DNA of 64,000 nucleotides from Blasia pusilla (lineage: Eukaryota; Marchantiophyta; Marchantiopsida; Blasiales), in NCBI GenBank assembly GCA_050084515.1, contig CM114273.1, positions 4,774,001 through 4,838,000 on the forward strand, written 5' to 3'. Each line of letters opens with the position of its first letter. Positions within the stretch are counted from its first letter, which is position 1. Below the pieces are notes generated by a model, which ran no database searches, was not told the origin of the DNA, and saw only the letters and a list, made by a program, of their open reading frames with translations. The translations under genes and the position numbers were made by a program. Positions 11,481 through 22,810 of this stretch are shown here, piece after piece.

Positions 11481-12384
11481 TGGATTGTAGGGAGCATACA
11501 AAAATTAGAATGTTATCGTGTGTATTGCTAGAGGTAGAGTTCGGAATCTATTGCATCACTTGTAATAGTCTACTACCTCAGAATGCACGCCTCAAAGGTT
11601 CGTGAAAATAAAGCAAATAAATTGTCACCTGATTGTCGAGAGCATAGTGGGGATTTTTAATCTCTGTGCATCAATAAATACAATGCCCCTCGTAGGTTTG
11701 AAACTTGAACGCATCGTCTTGATCCCTCTCGCCCACTTTTCACTAAGTGAGAGGTCATTTAAATCAACGGACGTCCCTTCTCCCGAAGATCTTAACTATC
11801 CAAGGACAAAAATTTGACAACTCGCATAAAAAGCCTCAAGCGGCGGATAACCCTAAACCCTAAAATGCACCATCCAACGGCTATGAGAAAACAGGCATCA
11901 TAATCCAATTTGTCGATTCCTCATTTGGCAAAAAGTCCACGTGGCAGAAGGCTGGTTGGTTGCACTTCTGAGAACGCATTCGCCCATAATAGTATAGATG
12001 AAGAAAAAAAAAGTGTGGGTCCCAAACAAAACTTAAACCCTTGTTCATATGTATATTTTAACATAGGACTAGTATATACCCTCAACCACATGGTATGCCT
12101 AACCAAAAAATGCAGAGGAGGAAATGATTCTCAAACCTATCCTCTTTTAATAATATAGATTAATAGGATGTCAACCTTGCCCTATGTGGAATTTTTTTTT
12201 GAGGGTACCTATGAATAGCACGTCACTTGTGGACAACTCACTTGTAACTTGAACCCGGGGAGCCATGGTGCAACTAAGGTTTGGAGAGAATCATGATAAA
12301 TATAGAAGCAATATAAGAAACTAGTATTTTTTCCCTAAAGATCATCGTATTCGATTGTAGTCGAAATCGATTCGAAAAAAAATT
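11481..12384. other. No gene recognised; possible degraded Helitron edge
   Basis: AT-moderate sequence with no supported gene. Near 12,140-12,162 the minus strand reads TCTATATTATTAAAAGAGG, resembling the AT-rich 5' terminus of some plant Helitrons, but no matching 3' hairpin was found. A CCAACGGCT phrase near 11,873 and CACGTGGCA near 11,938 are common in non-autonomous plant elements. I would not assign a family on this evidence. Confidence 0.25.
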
Positions 12385-12722
12385 ATAGTTTGTATAGCAA
12401 TATACAAACCACCACTAGTTTGTATACAAGGTATATACACCATCACGGAGAAATTTAGAGGAAAAGAACTTGTAGTTCGTATATCAATATACAAACCACC
12501 ACTGGTTTATACACCAGGTATACACATCACTACGGGGAGAGAATAGCCACGGGAGAGACCACGGGAGCCACGGGAGAGAATACAAAGAATACAACGGACT
12601 AGAAGTTTTGGCACCATGGGGAGAGAAAATGCTTAAGAGGAAAAAAAAACTTGTAGTTCGAATATCCATATACACACCACCACTAGTTTGTACACCAGGC
12701 ATACACACCACCATGGGAAGAG
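12385..12722. repeat. Three diverged copies of a TATACAAACCACCACTAGTTT unit
   Basis: Units beginning with AGTT, then CAATATACAAACCACCAC and a TACACCAGGTATACAC-type phrase, occur near 12,386, 12,473 and 12,653. The second and third are separated by an inserted block of CACGGGAGAGA-rich sequence. Each unit contains a small inverted repeat (GTATAnnnnnTATAC). The function is unknown. Confidence 0.75.
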
Positions 12723-13734
12723 AATAGGACAGACCCGAAGTTTTGGGAGGGAAGCTGCAAGTTTGTCATGTGCTACGTGTTATTAAAGTCACATGGATTT
12801 CATTAACGTTAATCACACGAACCTTGGTCATCCGCATTTTATTACACTGATCCACGATGGGAAAAAAATTGCAAAACTTTCATCCACGATAGACAAAAAT
12901 CACACAAACCAAAGTAGCATGCCTAGCTGAGAAACCAAACGACGCATACATGTAGGGGCTGTAATGAAAAGACTCCATATTCACATATGGAGGATGATAA
13001 TATGAAATTAGTGGACACGTGGTGAATAAAGTTTAATTTTAAAAAGATGAAAAAAAGTTAAGAAAGATAGATATAATGCATCTAACTTGGCTCAAGATAA
13101 TTTTTTTCATGTATTTTCCTTTATTAATCGTGGAAAAAATAATTTATCCATTTTTCAATCCCCATCTTTCGATAAGTAAAAGAAAATTACTTATTTTGAT
13201 GATTTTTTTCCCAAAAGAGGGAGGCGTAGGGTAATTTTTTTTAAACTTCAAGAATTGAGTACATGGACAAATCTGATAGGTGCCATTCATTCATTGGTCT
13301 TCAAAGCAAGCTAACACCCTTAATAGTATGATTATGATTATGTTTTTTTGTTATTAATAAGATCTCCCAAAAAATGCTCAATAAATGGGTGGTCCATATG
13401 TATTTTGTGTGCAAGGCTCGGTGGCATGGGGAAATAACATCTACATTTGAAAAAGTCTAAAAATATACAAGTGCATCTAGGAAAAATCCCTAGAGTTTTG
13501 CATTTTTTCCCCACAACTTTTCATTTCCTTTAGTTTTTTCACAATTTTCTTTAGGCAAAAGTTAGAGTGAAAGTGTGTGTCTCTGGAGGAATTTTCCTGA
13601 TTTATCTAAATACATCAAACAAATCATACTTTGGAGGAAAGTATGATGTTGTAATCTAAAGAATGTTGGTATTCTATAGTTTCAATATGCATTACCTTTT
13701 CTTTCTATTATTCAAACTTTTTTGGTGCTCTCAA
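12723..13734. other. AT-rich gene-free stretch with two short hairpins
   Basis: No gene supported. Two perfect hairpins are visible. At 12,973-12,992: CTCCATAT, loop TCAC, ATATGGAG. At 13,623-13,647: ATCATACTTT, loop GGAGG, AAAGTATGAT. The sequence ends where the Copia LTR begins at TGTTGCCTATG. Confidence 0.5.
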
Positions 13735-14136
13735 TGTTGCCTATGTGTATGTAATTCTATTAGTTACAAGAGTGATGACATGAAGGGCCTTGAAAGGCCA
13801 TCTTGCTTGAGGTCTATGATCGTGCCGGTGGGGGTGGGGGTGCACTACTTAGCTCCCTCCTCCCCTTAATGGGGATTCGAGGGTTGGCCTCCATGGTACA
13901 ATACACATAGTGGTTTGGTGACTATATAGTTGAAGCCATATTAGTGTTCCGACGTACTTCTGCGCGCGCAACTTTATGCTTGAGAGTGAGTCTTGGAGAG
14001 CTTGCGATGTGCAATGTGTACAGATTGCAATAAAGCAATATGAGAGTTTTTTTTTTTTGTAGATGTAGCTTCTGCTTGGGAAGTGAACTACATATTTCTT
14101 GTATGATTCATATGAGGGATTGTCTAGTTTCTTCCA
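13735..14136 (+). repeat. Copia 5' LTR
   Basis: It starts TGTTGCCTATGTG and ends TTCTTCCA just before the primer-binding site, so it has TG...CA ends and is about 402 bp. Its first 55 bases match the 3' LTR fragment at 18,199, including GTAATTCTATT and GTTACAAGAGTGA. Confidence 0.8.
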
Positions 14137-14141
14137 TGATT

Positions 14142-14156
14142 TGGTATCAAAGTATG
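14142..14156 (+). other. Copia primer-binding site
   Basis: TGGTATCAAAGTATG resembles the tRNA-iMet complementary site normally written TGGTATCAGAGC. It lies five bases after the LTR CA end, as expected. One internal mismatch (AAAG for AGAG) reflects decay. Confidence 0.75.
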
Positions 14157-14178
14157 TGTAGGTTAGGAAATTTTGGGA

Positions 14179-14930
14179 TGGCAGGAAAGATTTCCAATGC
14201 AAAGTTTGAGATGGAGAAATTCGATGGGAGGAATATTTTTGGGTTGTGGCAATTGAAGTGAAAGACTTGTTGGTGCAACAAGGTCTAAACATGATGTTGG
14301 AGAAGAAATCAACGGACAAGACTGTTATAGAGTGGAAAGACAAAAATTTGAGAGTTGTTAGTACAATTTGTTTGAGTCTTGGAGATGATGTTTTGTATAG
14401 TGTCATGAATCAAGACTCTGCGCTCAAGTTATGGGCAAATTTAGAGATCATATATATGACAAAGTCTTTGACAAGTTGACCGTACTTGAAGCGGAAGTTG
14501 TACACTCTACGTATGAAAGAAAGCAGGAATATGATGGAACATCTAAATGCTTTTAATTGAGTCATCTATGAGCTATCTAGTATGGAGATATAGCTTGAAG
14601 ATGAAGATAAAGCGTTGCTATTAATGTTGACATTGTTGCCTAGTTCTGTTGAGCACCTAGTCACTACTCTATCATATGGTAAAGATATAATAGAGTTGGA
14701 TGATGTCATTGTGACATTGTTGTCTAATGAGTTTAGAAAGAAGTCAAGCACTGAGGAGAAAAACTTAATTAGAGGCTTTTGTTTCCCGAGGTAGGTCAAC
14801 TGATAGGACTCAAAGCAGAGGTAGATATAAGTCGAAGTCTCGATCTAGTAATAGTAATAGGAAAGGTAATTAATGTTGGACCTGCGGAAAGGTAGGTCAT
14901 ATGAAGAAAGATTGTACATATGGCCAAAGA
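14179..14930 (+). pseudogene. Copia gag with zinc knuckle
   Basis: The frame opens MAGKISNAKFEMEKFDG near 14,179, a typical Copia capsid start. It runs through the UBN2 region (SLGDDVLYSV, ALKLWANLE) with a frameshift at about 14,235, a stop at 14,477 and further stops near 14,560. A CCHC knuckle, CWTCGKVGHMKKDC, lies at about 14,877-14,920. The capsid packages element RNA. This copy is broken. Confidence 0.82.
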
Positions 14931-15049
14931 AAAGATCCAGCGAGGAACGTACATAAAGAGAAAGCTCAGAACTTTGAACAAGCTAGCGTAGTAGAGTGAG
15001 ATGGAGATGGAGATGATTATGTATTGATTGTCCCTTTCAAAAGAGATAT

Positions 15050-16250
15050 CTTCGAGATGCATGGATTATGGATTCTCGTTGCTCTTACCACATGTTTCCT
15101 CAAAGAAAGCTTCAATATATATTAAAATTGAGTTGGTGGAATTTCCTTGATGGGGAACAACATGCTAAACAAGATAGTAAGGATTGATTTTGTTCATATC
15201 AAGATGTTTGATGAGACTATTCGCACATTGATTGAGGTAAGACATGTCCCGGATTTGCAAAAGAATTTGATTTCTCTTGGTGTGTTGGATGATAATAGTT
15301 GCCAAGGGGCATCGAAGAGTAGAGTTCTAAGAGTTTCAAAAGGAGCCTTGATTTTGATGAGGGGCAAGAAGTTTGGAATCTTGTACAGGCTCGAATGTGA
15401 AACCATTGTAGGTGGAGTTGTAGTAGCATCCACAACAGATGGAGATATATATAATTGGTATGACAAAATTGTGGCACATGAGATTGGGTCATATGAGCGA
15501 ACGTGGATTGAGGGAGCTGTCAAAATGTGAGTTGCTCAAAGGAGTGAAGTCTTGTAAGTTGGATTTCGGTGAGCATTGTATTTTTTTGGAAAAAAATTGT
15601 ACAGTGAGCTTCACTACTGTTCTACATCAAATAGAGGGAGTTGTAGATTATATACATATAGATGTTTGGACTCCTATATTTGTTGCTTCTCATTCGTGAG
15701 TGTTGTATTTTATCACCTTTATGGATGATGTTTCTAAAAGGATGTGGATTTACTTCTTGCAAAAGAAATCCGAGGTATTCTATATCTTCATAGAATGGAA
15801 GATAATAGTAGAAAAGGAGACCGATCAAACGATCAAGTGTATATAATCTAAAAATGGTGGAGAGAATCAATGAGGCAGTTTGAAAAATGATGTAAGGAGG
15901 AAGGCATTATCCGCCATTTCACTACTTTGAGATGTACAAAATGGAGTGGTAGAGCAGATAAATGGCACACTATTAGGGAAAGCACGTACTATGTTAAGCA
16001 ATGCATGAATGAAGAAAGCTTATGTGCAGAAGCTTTAAATCTATCTCCTACTTCTACTATTGGATGTAAAATTTCTATAGAGTTATGGCATGGTACTCCC
16101 AAAAATTACTCTTTACTTAGAGTGGTTGTATGCCTTGCATATATTCATATTCACGAGCATATTCAAGAATATAAGAGGTCTAAGTTAGAATCGAATGCTA
16201 GAAAGTGCACCTTTCTAGGATATGAGAAGGGGATGAAAGGGTAAAGATTG
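15050..16250 (+). pseudogene. Copia protease and integrase
   Basis: The protease signature reads WIMDSRCSYHM near 15,062, where an intact copy would have D-S-G/T. The Gly or Thr is replaced by Arg, so the active site is probably dead. The frame at 15,147-15,530 holds RHVPDLQKNLISLGVLDD. Then LWHMRLGHMSERGL near 15,470 marks the GAG-pre-integrase zone, and DYIHIDVW near 15,650 marks the first integrase aspartate. Frameshifts follow at about 15,840 and 15,925. LEYKRSKLESNARKCTFLGY-like sequence near 16,170-16,225 is the end of the integrase region. Confidence 0.75.
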
Positions 16251-16559
16251 TGGGACCCTAGTAAATGCAAGATTGTTGTGAGTAGAGATGTATCCTTTGA
16301 TGAGAAGGCTATGTTGAAGACTCATATTTCAAGTGAGGTAAGAGATGACAGTCCAATATCTAAGGCCATAGAAGTATAGGTAGATATTGGTGATATGACT
16401 ATCTTAGAGGTTGAATCTGAGAGTCCTGTTATAGTTCACACTACACCACATCTTCATAGGTCAGAAAAACCTAGGAGGACCCCCCCAACATTTGGGTTTT
16501 TCTAGTTTAGATGCAGTTGCCTTTACCCTTCTTACAGAGAATGGCGAGCTTTCATGTTA

Positions 16560-18000
16560 CAAAGAGGCCTTGGAGGTTTAGGACCGGTTGAGATGGAGTC
16601 CCTTTGATACAATCACACTTGGGACTTAGTGTTGTTGCTTGAGGACAAGAAGGAAATTGGATGCAGATGGGCATGTCACAAGAAGGAAGGACTTCTTGAG
16701 ACTCGTAGAGATCGATACAAGGTTAGACTTGTGGCAAAAAGATATTTCCAAAGGGAAGGTATTGACTTTGATGCAATTTTCTCACTTGTGGTAAAGATTG
16801 CATTCATTCGTATGTTTCTAGACATAGTAGCTCTATATGACATAGAGTTGGAGCAACTTGATGTTATAACTGTCTTCTTACATGGAAAGCTTGAAGAGGA
16901 GATGTACATGCAACAACCAAAGATATTTGGAGTATAAGGGTAGGAGAAATGGGTGTGCAAATTGAAGAAGTCCTTGCAAGAATTGAAGCAAAGTTCGAGG
17001 CAATGATATAAGATATTCGATACATTTATGAAAATCTATGGATTTAGTCATAGAGTATGATTTTTATGTGTATACGAAGAGACAGAGAGAGGTGTTCATT
17101 TTGATTATATTTTCTTGGTGTTATATGTTGATGATATGCTCATTGTTGTTGAGCACATGAAAGATATTGCTCAACAGAAGAGAAAATCCACTTCAATGCT
17201 TCCCAATGTTGCTCTCCTAGGGGCAAGGATTTCTACATGAAGGACTTGGGTACTTCGAAGAAAGTTCTTAGGATAGATATCCACAGAGATCGGTAGAACA
17301 TACTGTTGAGGATATCCTAGAGAAAGTAACTTGAGAAGGTACTTGAACAATTTGGCATGGAGAATGCTAAATCTGTGAGCACTTCTTTAGGCACTCATTT
17401 TAGACTCTCTTCAATTGAATTTCCTGCTATTGAAGGTGAAAGGAGAGCAATGTTGGGGGTTCCTTATGAGATTGCGGTTGGAAGTCGGATATATGCAATG
17501 ACATGCACTTCACCAGATATCTCATGTGCTATGAGTGTGGTTGGCACTTTTATGTCAAACCTAGGGAAGCAGCATTAGGAACCATTGAAGTGGATTCTTA
17601 GTTACTTGAAAGGGATAGTGGATATGGGAATTGTCTTTCATGGTAGAGTTAATGGAGCCAGAGCCCTAATTGGTTATGTGGATTTTGATTTTGTAGGAGA
17701 TTTGGACAAAAAGAGGTCCACTACACATTTTTTATATACATTGGTGGGTAGACCTGCCACTTGGAAGTCCACATTATAAGCCTCTATAACAAAATCTACC
17801 AAAGAGGCTAAGTACATGGCTGCACCAAAGGCAACTAAGGATGCTATTTGGCTACAGAGACTTGTAGTTGAGCTTGGTTTGTTGCAAGATGGAGATATCC
17901 ATATTGTGATAGCCAAAGTGCTATACACTCATCTTAAAACCAAGTATATCATGCCAGGACAAAACACATAGATATTTGACATCATTACATTTAAGAGACA
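16560..18000 (+). pseudogene. Copia reverse transcriptase and RNase H
   Basis: Reverse transcriptase begins with RYKVRLVAKRYFQREGIDF near 16,715 and continues to LDVITVFLHGKLEEEMYM near 16,855. The catalytic YVDDM lies at about 17,126-17,140. RNase H carries IGYVDFDFVGDLDKKRSTTH near 17,670-17,730 and TKEAKYMAAPKATKDAIWL near 17,797-17,852. Stops at 16,935, 17,296, 17,576 and 17,777, and several frameshifts, break the frame. Confidence 0.85.
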
Positions 18001-18198
18001 CTAATTGAGGGTGTGATGAACCTTTTGAAGATAGGCATTAGGGAGAATGCAACATATATGTCGACAAAGCAAATTTTGGTGGAGAAGTTTAGACATTGTT
18101 TGGACTTGTTGCATGTTTTACATTCCTAGGCATGATTTCAAGAATACTCTTAGGGTTAGCCTAATTTAAGTAAATAGAATATAAGACAAGATGGAGAT

Positions 18199-18254
18199 TG
18201 TAGCCTATGTGTTTGTAATTCTATTGGTTACAAGAGTGACAACATGAAGACGCC
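18199..18254 (+). repeat. Truncated Copia 3' LTR
   Basis: TGTAGCCTATGTG follows the purine tract and matches the 5' LTR start through ACATGAAG. Similarity is lost after about 55 bases, so most of the 3' LTR is missing or replaced. Confidence 0.7.
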
Positions 18255-18939
18255 TATAAGTTCCTATTAACACAAATCCCCCATTCTTATTAACACAAAT
18301 CCGGGTTTTAAACCTCTTCCTTTTGGAGATTTTTGCAATGTCAAATCCATGTGAGTACATTATAGAAAAGTGAAACACTTAGGTAGAATAAGACTTTGTA
18401 TTATTTTAACCGATGTTAGCCAATCCCACTCCAACTAGATATGGATGTTGTTCTTTGAACAAAAAATTATGGCTGAATTATCCCTCTCGTGCGCCTACTT
18501 CTCTTAAACGTCAATCTCAGATGTTGCGGAAGCATACGTTCAATAGGTCATTCTCACTCTACTGATCTGCACCCAAACACACTCTCATTAGTCTTTGTTT
18601 GAATCAACCAACCTTTCAACTCACCGAGTTCTCAACTCGGCCAAACATCAACCTTAATAGGTCCTAACTACTTCCTTCCCAACACGACCAAGTCTTCCTA
18701 GACTTGGGACAAACTTTTTGGATAGTCTAGACACCTAAAATGATGCTCGAAGTCCGTCGCGAGTGGCATCCTGAGCAAAGTCAGGAATGGCGCAGAGTGA
18801 GACAAAGAGAGGGCGATTGAGGGGTCGACACTACCGAAAGTTGCAGCCACTACAATGTGCAGCTTTGAGTGGCGGCAGAAGGGTGGTGGTGGAACTGGAA
18901 CGACTACTATCATAGCCGTACGCAAGGCAGGTTTGAAAT
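18255..18939. other. No gene; contains a diverged dispersed repeat
   Basis: Sequence from about 18,490 to 18,735 (GTGCGCCTACTTCTCTTAAA, then TCTGCACCCAAACACACTCT, ending near GTCTTCCTAGACTTGGG) resembles 55,815-56,080 in the same orientation. The remainder shows no gene. Confidence 0.55.
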
Positions 18940-19520
18940 GCCGACTAGCCAAGGGGGTCGAGTAGAGCGGCCACTATTGTAACCGCAAGATATTAGAAGC
19001 TAGGCCGGGGAAACTGGGTTTAGGGTTTGAGGTAGCCGACGGGGTCAAGTAAAGCGGCCACTATTTTAGCCACGGCCGACTAGCTAAGGTTTGAGATAGT
19101 CGAGTAGAGCGGCCACTATTGTAGCCGTAAGATGTTAGAAGCTAGGCCGAGGAAACTGCATTTAGGGTTTGAGGTAGCCAAGGGGGTCAAATAGAGCAGC
19201 CACTATTTTAGCCATGGCCGACTAGCTAAGGTTTGAGGTAGCCGAGGGGGTCGAGTAGAGCGGCCACTATTGTAGCCGCATGAGGTTAGAAGCTAGGTTG
19301 GGGAAATTGGGAGAAGAGCAATTTAGGGTAGAGCCATGGCTCTACCCTAAACAAGGGATAGTGCGGCCGACTAAGGATTCGGCCGCGGCTAAAACAGGCG
19401 GCTATAGTAGTAGCCGCTCTACCTCGACCGCAGCACGGTCGTAGTTGAGGTAAGGCGGCTACTACTGTAGCCGCTCTACTTCGATCATGGTTTGAGGTGG
19501 CGGCTTGCCACATTGGCAGC
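18940..19520 (+). repeat. Satellite-like array, unit about 137 bp
   Basis: Units beginning GCCGACTAGC occur at 18,940, 19,075 and 19,217 (spacings 135 and 142). Each unit contains GAGTAGAGCGGCCACTATTG, then GTTAGAAGCTAGGCCG, then TTTAGGGTTTGAGGTAGCC. An isolated extra copy sits at 20,377 inside Helitron B. The last part (19,380-19,520) is a scrambled remnant with GGCGGCTACTACTGTAGCC on the opposite strand. Confidence 0.85.
19322..19351. repeat. Perfect 30 bp palindrome
   Basis: TTTAGGGTAGAGCCA is followed directly by its exact reverse complement TGGCTCTACCCTAAA, with no loop. The left arm resembles the satellite phrase TTTAGGGTTTGAGGTAGCC with a short deletion. The right arm has no counterpart in sister units. 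Confidence 0.9.
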
Positions 19521-20376
19521 TACTATCGAGTTGGGGATCTGGTGACAAAAAGGGAGGGTCAGCCTGTCGTTAGATATTTTGAAATTTTTTTAATCTGAAC
19601 ATTTACATTTCCATTTCTTGCCTAGCTATTTTTTCTTCTCCTTCAATGTTGACCTTCAAGTTGGAGAATATTGTTAAGAATTCCAACCCTTAATTTTTTC
19701 TCTCCTGAAAATTGTTCCTCTGTAGAATTTCACTTTACTTACATTGTGATTACGATTGAAGTCATTTTAGGGGAATATTCAAGGAATGGAGGAGAGGTCG
19801 CGTTGTGATATAACCAACCTACCACTTATGACTTCAACAATAGAGGCACCGAATGTTTCCCTAATTTGAGCATCTCTAACGTATGTTAACTAATTTTTTC
19901 ATTTCATTTTTTTTCCTTTTGTACAAATCATGTTGTTATTAAGTTATTCTTTTATTTGATAAATTTTTTCAGACTTCCTATTCCATCAAATCGTGTGGAC
20001 ATACGTGATTTGCGAAAGGTTTTGCGAGGCGAGAAATTAGGGAAACTTTATTAGATTTCATCAAAAAGACAAATTAGGTTTCATTGAAAAGAGAAAAGGA
20101 GGATTTACCAAAGGGATCATAAGCAAAGAAGGCGTGCACTTCAACAAGACTTGGCTTATGCTCCTATTATAGAGAGAATTGAAGATGATATACATATTGT
20201 CCCTTTGGACTCTTCAATTTTACATGGAGTAAGGTATAAAAAATTTCTATTATGTGAAAATCTTCCTTTTCTTTTCTATTGAGTATATTGAGAGTTTTTT
20301 GAATGAAGCTTATATTTTCCGTCCACTTTTTGTCTCTGCATGAGGATAATACTATGGATGTTCCTACTCATGACAT

Positions 20377-20471
20377 GCCGACTAGCTAAGGTTTGAGGTA
20401 GCCGAGGGAATCGAGTAGAGCGGCCACTATTGTAGCCGCAAGATGTTAGAACCTAGGCCGAGGAAACTGCA
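20377..20471 (+). repeat. Satellite unit fragment inside Helitron B
   Basis: GCCGACTAGCTAAGG through GAGGAAACTGCAT is about 95 bases of the 18,940-19,520 satellite. It sits between Helitron coding blocks, in the same orientation as the array. Its closest sister appears to be the second unit (19,075), since both share AAGATGTTAGAA and AGGCCGAGGAAACTGCAT. Confidence 0.85.
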
Positions 20472-20541
20472 TCTACACATCCCTCAATTGAAGAAATATA
20501 TTCTCAAGGGAATGGGGTTAAGGTACCTAACATGACAATTC

Positions 20542-22732
20542 TTGACGGGGAAAGATGTCCTTGGAGATCAAGAACATGAAGTTCTCGATTATACTCCCAC
20601 ACGTGAAGTTATTGAGATACCCACTTCTGTACATGCAAGAATTGAGAAAATACCCCTTACACTTTATGGCGGTGTCAACCAAACAAAGAGTGGAATTATG
20701 CCTCCAACTTTGACAGACTTTCACATATTAGGTAATACGGAGAGGATTCCAAAAGTAAACAAGTTTCTCAATATTGCACGGACTAGAAACTTCCAAGAGA
20801 GTGATGTAAGAAAACTTGGGATGCCATCAATGGTAAGTCGATCAATGGGCCGTCTCACAATTGGAAATATGACTGAGATATGTTCTTCATGTTATGCTCT
20901 CCATTGGAAATGTGAGAAGATGAAGGCTACAAGGTTTCGTAACTCACCTTTTGGGATGTGTTGTAAACAAGGAAAAATTCAACTTCCCTTATTGAAAAAG
21001 ACTTCTCCATCCCTAAAATCATTGGTTTCTGGTATTGGTGTTCAAAGTCTTCAATTTCTTACTAATTTTGCATTCCAATTAGCTTCTACAAGAGCTCATG
21101 TGATGGAGCAAATTGGTGGTACTGGACATTTTAGGGTTCAAGGTGGAATCTACCATAGTATTGGAGCACTACATCTAGAGGAAGGAGATCATCCTAGATT
21201 TGCTCAGATATATATTCATGATATTGAGAATGACTTGAAGCATCAAAGAAGAGTTATATCTCATAATCTCTAACCCAAGATCTTATGAGGGCTACAAGTC
21301 TTGAGGCAAAACGTTACAACGTATCATTGGCTTCTGAAGTTGTAGCATTTTTTCTTGGTGATGGATGTGATTGTGTTGATCGTCGTGATATTATTGTGCA
21401 ATTACAAGGAGGATTCACTTTGTTTTGTTATTTATTTATTTATGGTGAAGCGGGTTGGCATCCCGGGATTCCATTTGGGAGTCTTCGAGAAACAACAATG
21501 AGTAGAGATGTGACTGATCATATACAAGGAAGTGATAGAGATCCAAAATTTTTTGACAACTCAGTGGAAGAGGATAGAGCTCATGTTGGGATGAATGAGG
21601 AGACAATGATGAGGAGTAGAAAGTGTATCACAACGTTGCAATTTGCCTCTTTTCGATTACAAACACGACATGGAGCTAAAGATGATAATTAGCTACTACG
21701 ATTTGGTCGTCTTACTCAAGAGTACATGGTTGACATGTATGCTACTGTAGAGATGCAATGATTATGTTGGATTCGATTAAATCAAAAGGAGTTATGGGCT
21801 GAATTATATCAAGGCCACGTCATATGCATCAACTATATATATCAAGATGCAATGCTCATTGTGAGGCACTTTGGAAAACCTGATTTATTTTTTTACTATG
21901 ACATGCAATTCCAAATGGGAAGAGATTACATCGGCATTGTTACCCGGCCAAACTGTTGCAGATCGATCACATTTGGTTGTGCGAGTTTTTGAGGAAAAAA
22001 AAAAAAAGGAAGTTGTTATGGATTCTCATGAACAAGCATATATTGGGGGTTGGGATGTATTCATGTGGTTGAGTTTCAAAAAAGAGGCTTACCACATATC
22101 CATGTCTTGATTATTCTAGCACATGAGGATAAGCCACTTACCACTTCTGATTATGATGATATCATCTTAGCTGAAATTCCTAATCAGAGCACACATCCAA
22201 GACTTTATTCTACAGTGACTAATTGCATGGTTCATGGTCCATATGGAGAATTAAATCCAAATGCTCCATGTATGGATAAGGAAACAAAAAAATATACCAA
22301 AGGCTATCCGAAGGCCTTTACGACTTTGACTTCGGAGATTGAAGATGGTTATCGAATCTATCAAAGGTACTTAAACTATTACTTAAATAAATTCCATTTT
22401 TTGCATTAAATATTGGAGATATATTGGATATCATCTAATATTGTGTTCCCTCTGTTATATAAGCTAGATGGGATGATGGAAAGAAGATAACGAAGTGTGA
22501 CAAATGTTTGGATAATCGATGGGTTGTGCCTTGTAATCCTTTGTTATGTACCCTCTTTGATTGTCATATTAATTTGGAGCTCACAAATAATATGTTAGCC
22601 GTGAAATATTTCCACAAGTACGTATATAAGGGATCTGATGTTGTATCATTTAATGTGTCAAAGGATATGGATACTTCCACGACAATGGAGGTTATTGATG
22701 AGACTGGCCTATATAAACTTTACACAATCTAA
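20542..22732 (+). pseudogene. Helitron B Rep nickase region
   Basis: The block 20,542-21,273 parallels Helitron A: EICSSCYALHWKCE, GMCCKQGKIQLPLL and GTGHFRVQGGIYHSIGAL. Then come FIYGEAGWHPGIPFG (about 21,430), MTCNSKWEEI (about 21,900) and an intact HUH motif GLPHIHVLI (about 22,086-22,112). The tyrosine block reads KYFHKYVYKG near 22,605 and keeps both spaced tyrosines. Stops at 21,272, 21,690 and near 21,760, plus a deletion near 21,815 (loss of part of the FTGGPRHM block), make it non-functional. Confidence 0.82.
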
Positions 22733-22810
22733 ATTTCTTTTATATCGTGATTCAATTTTCTAAGTCACATGCGATATGCACAAGGAAGTAAAGTAAAATT
22801 TATTGGAATT

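Larger units (their letters stand above)
13735..18254 (+). mobile_element. Ty1/Copia LTR retrotransposon, heavily decayed
   Basis: In Copia order on the plus strand: a 5' LTR, a primer-binding site, gag of the UBN2 type with a zinc knuckle, protease, GAG-pre-integrase and integrase, reverse transcriptase, RNase H, a purine tract (GACAAGATGGAGAT at about 18,185-18,198), and the start of a 3' LTR. Integrase precedes reverse transcriptase, which is diagnostic for Copia. Numerous frameshifts and stops mean it cannot be autonomous. The 3' LTR is truncated after about 55 bases. Confidence 0.9.
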
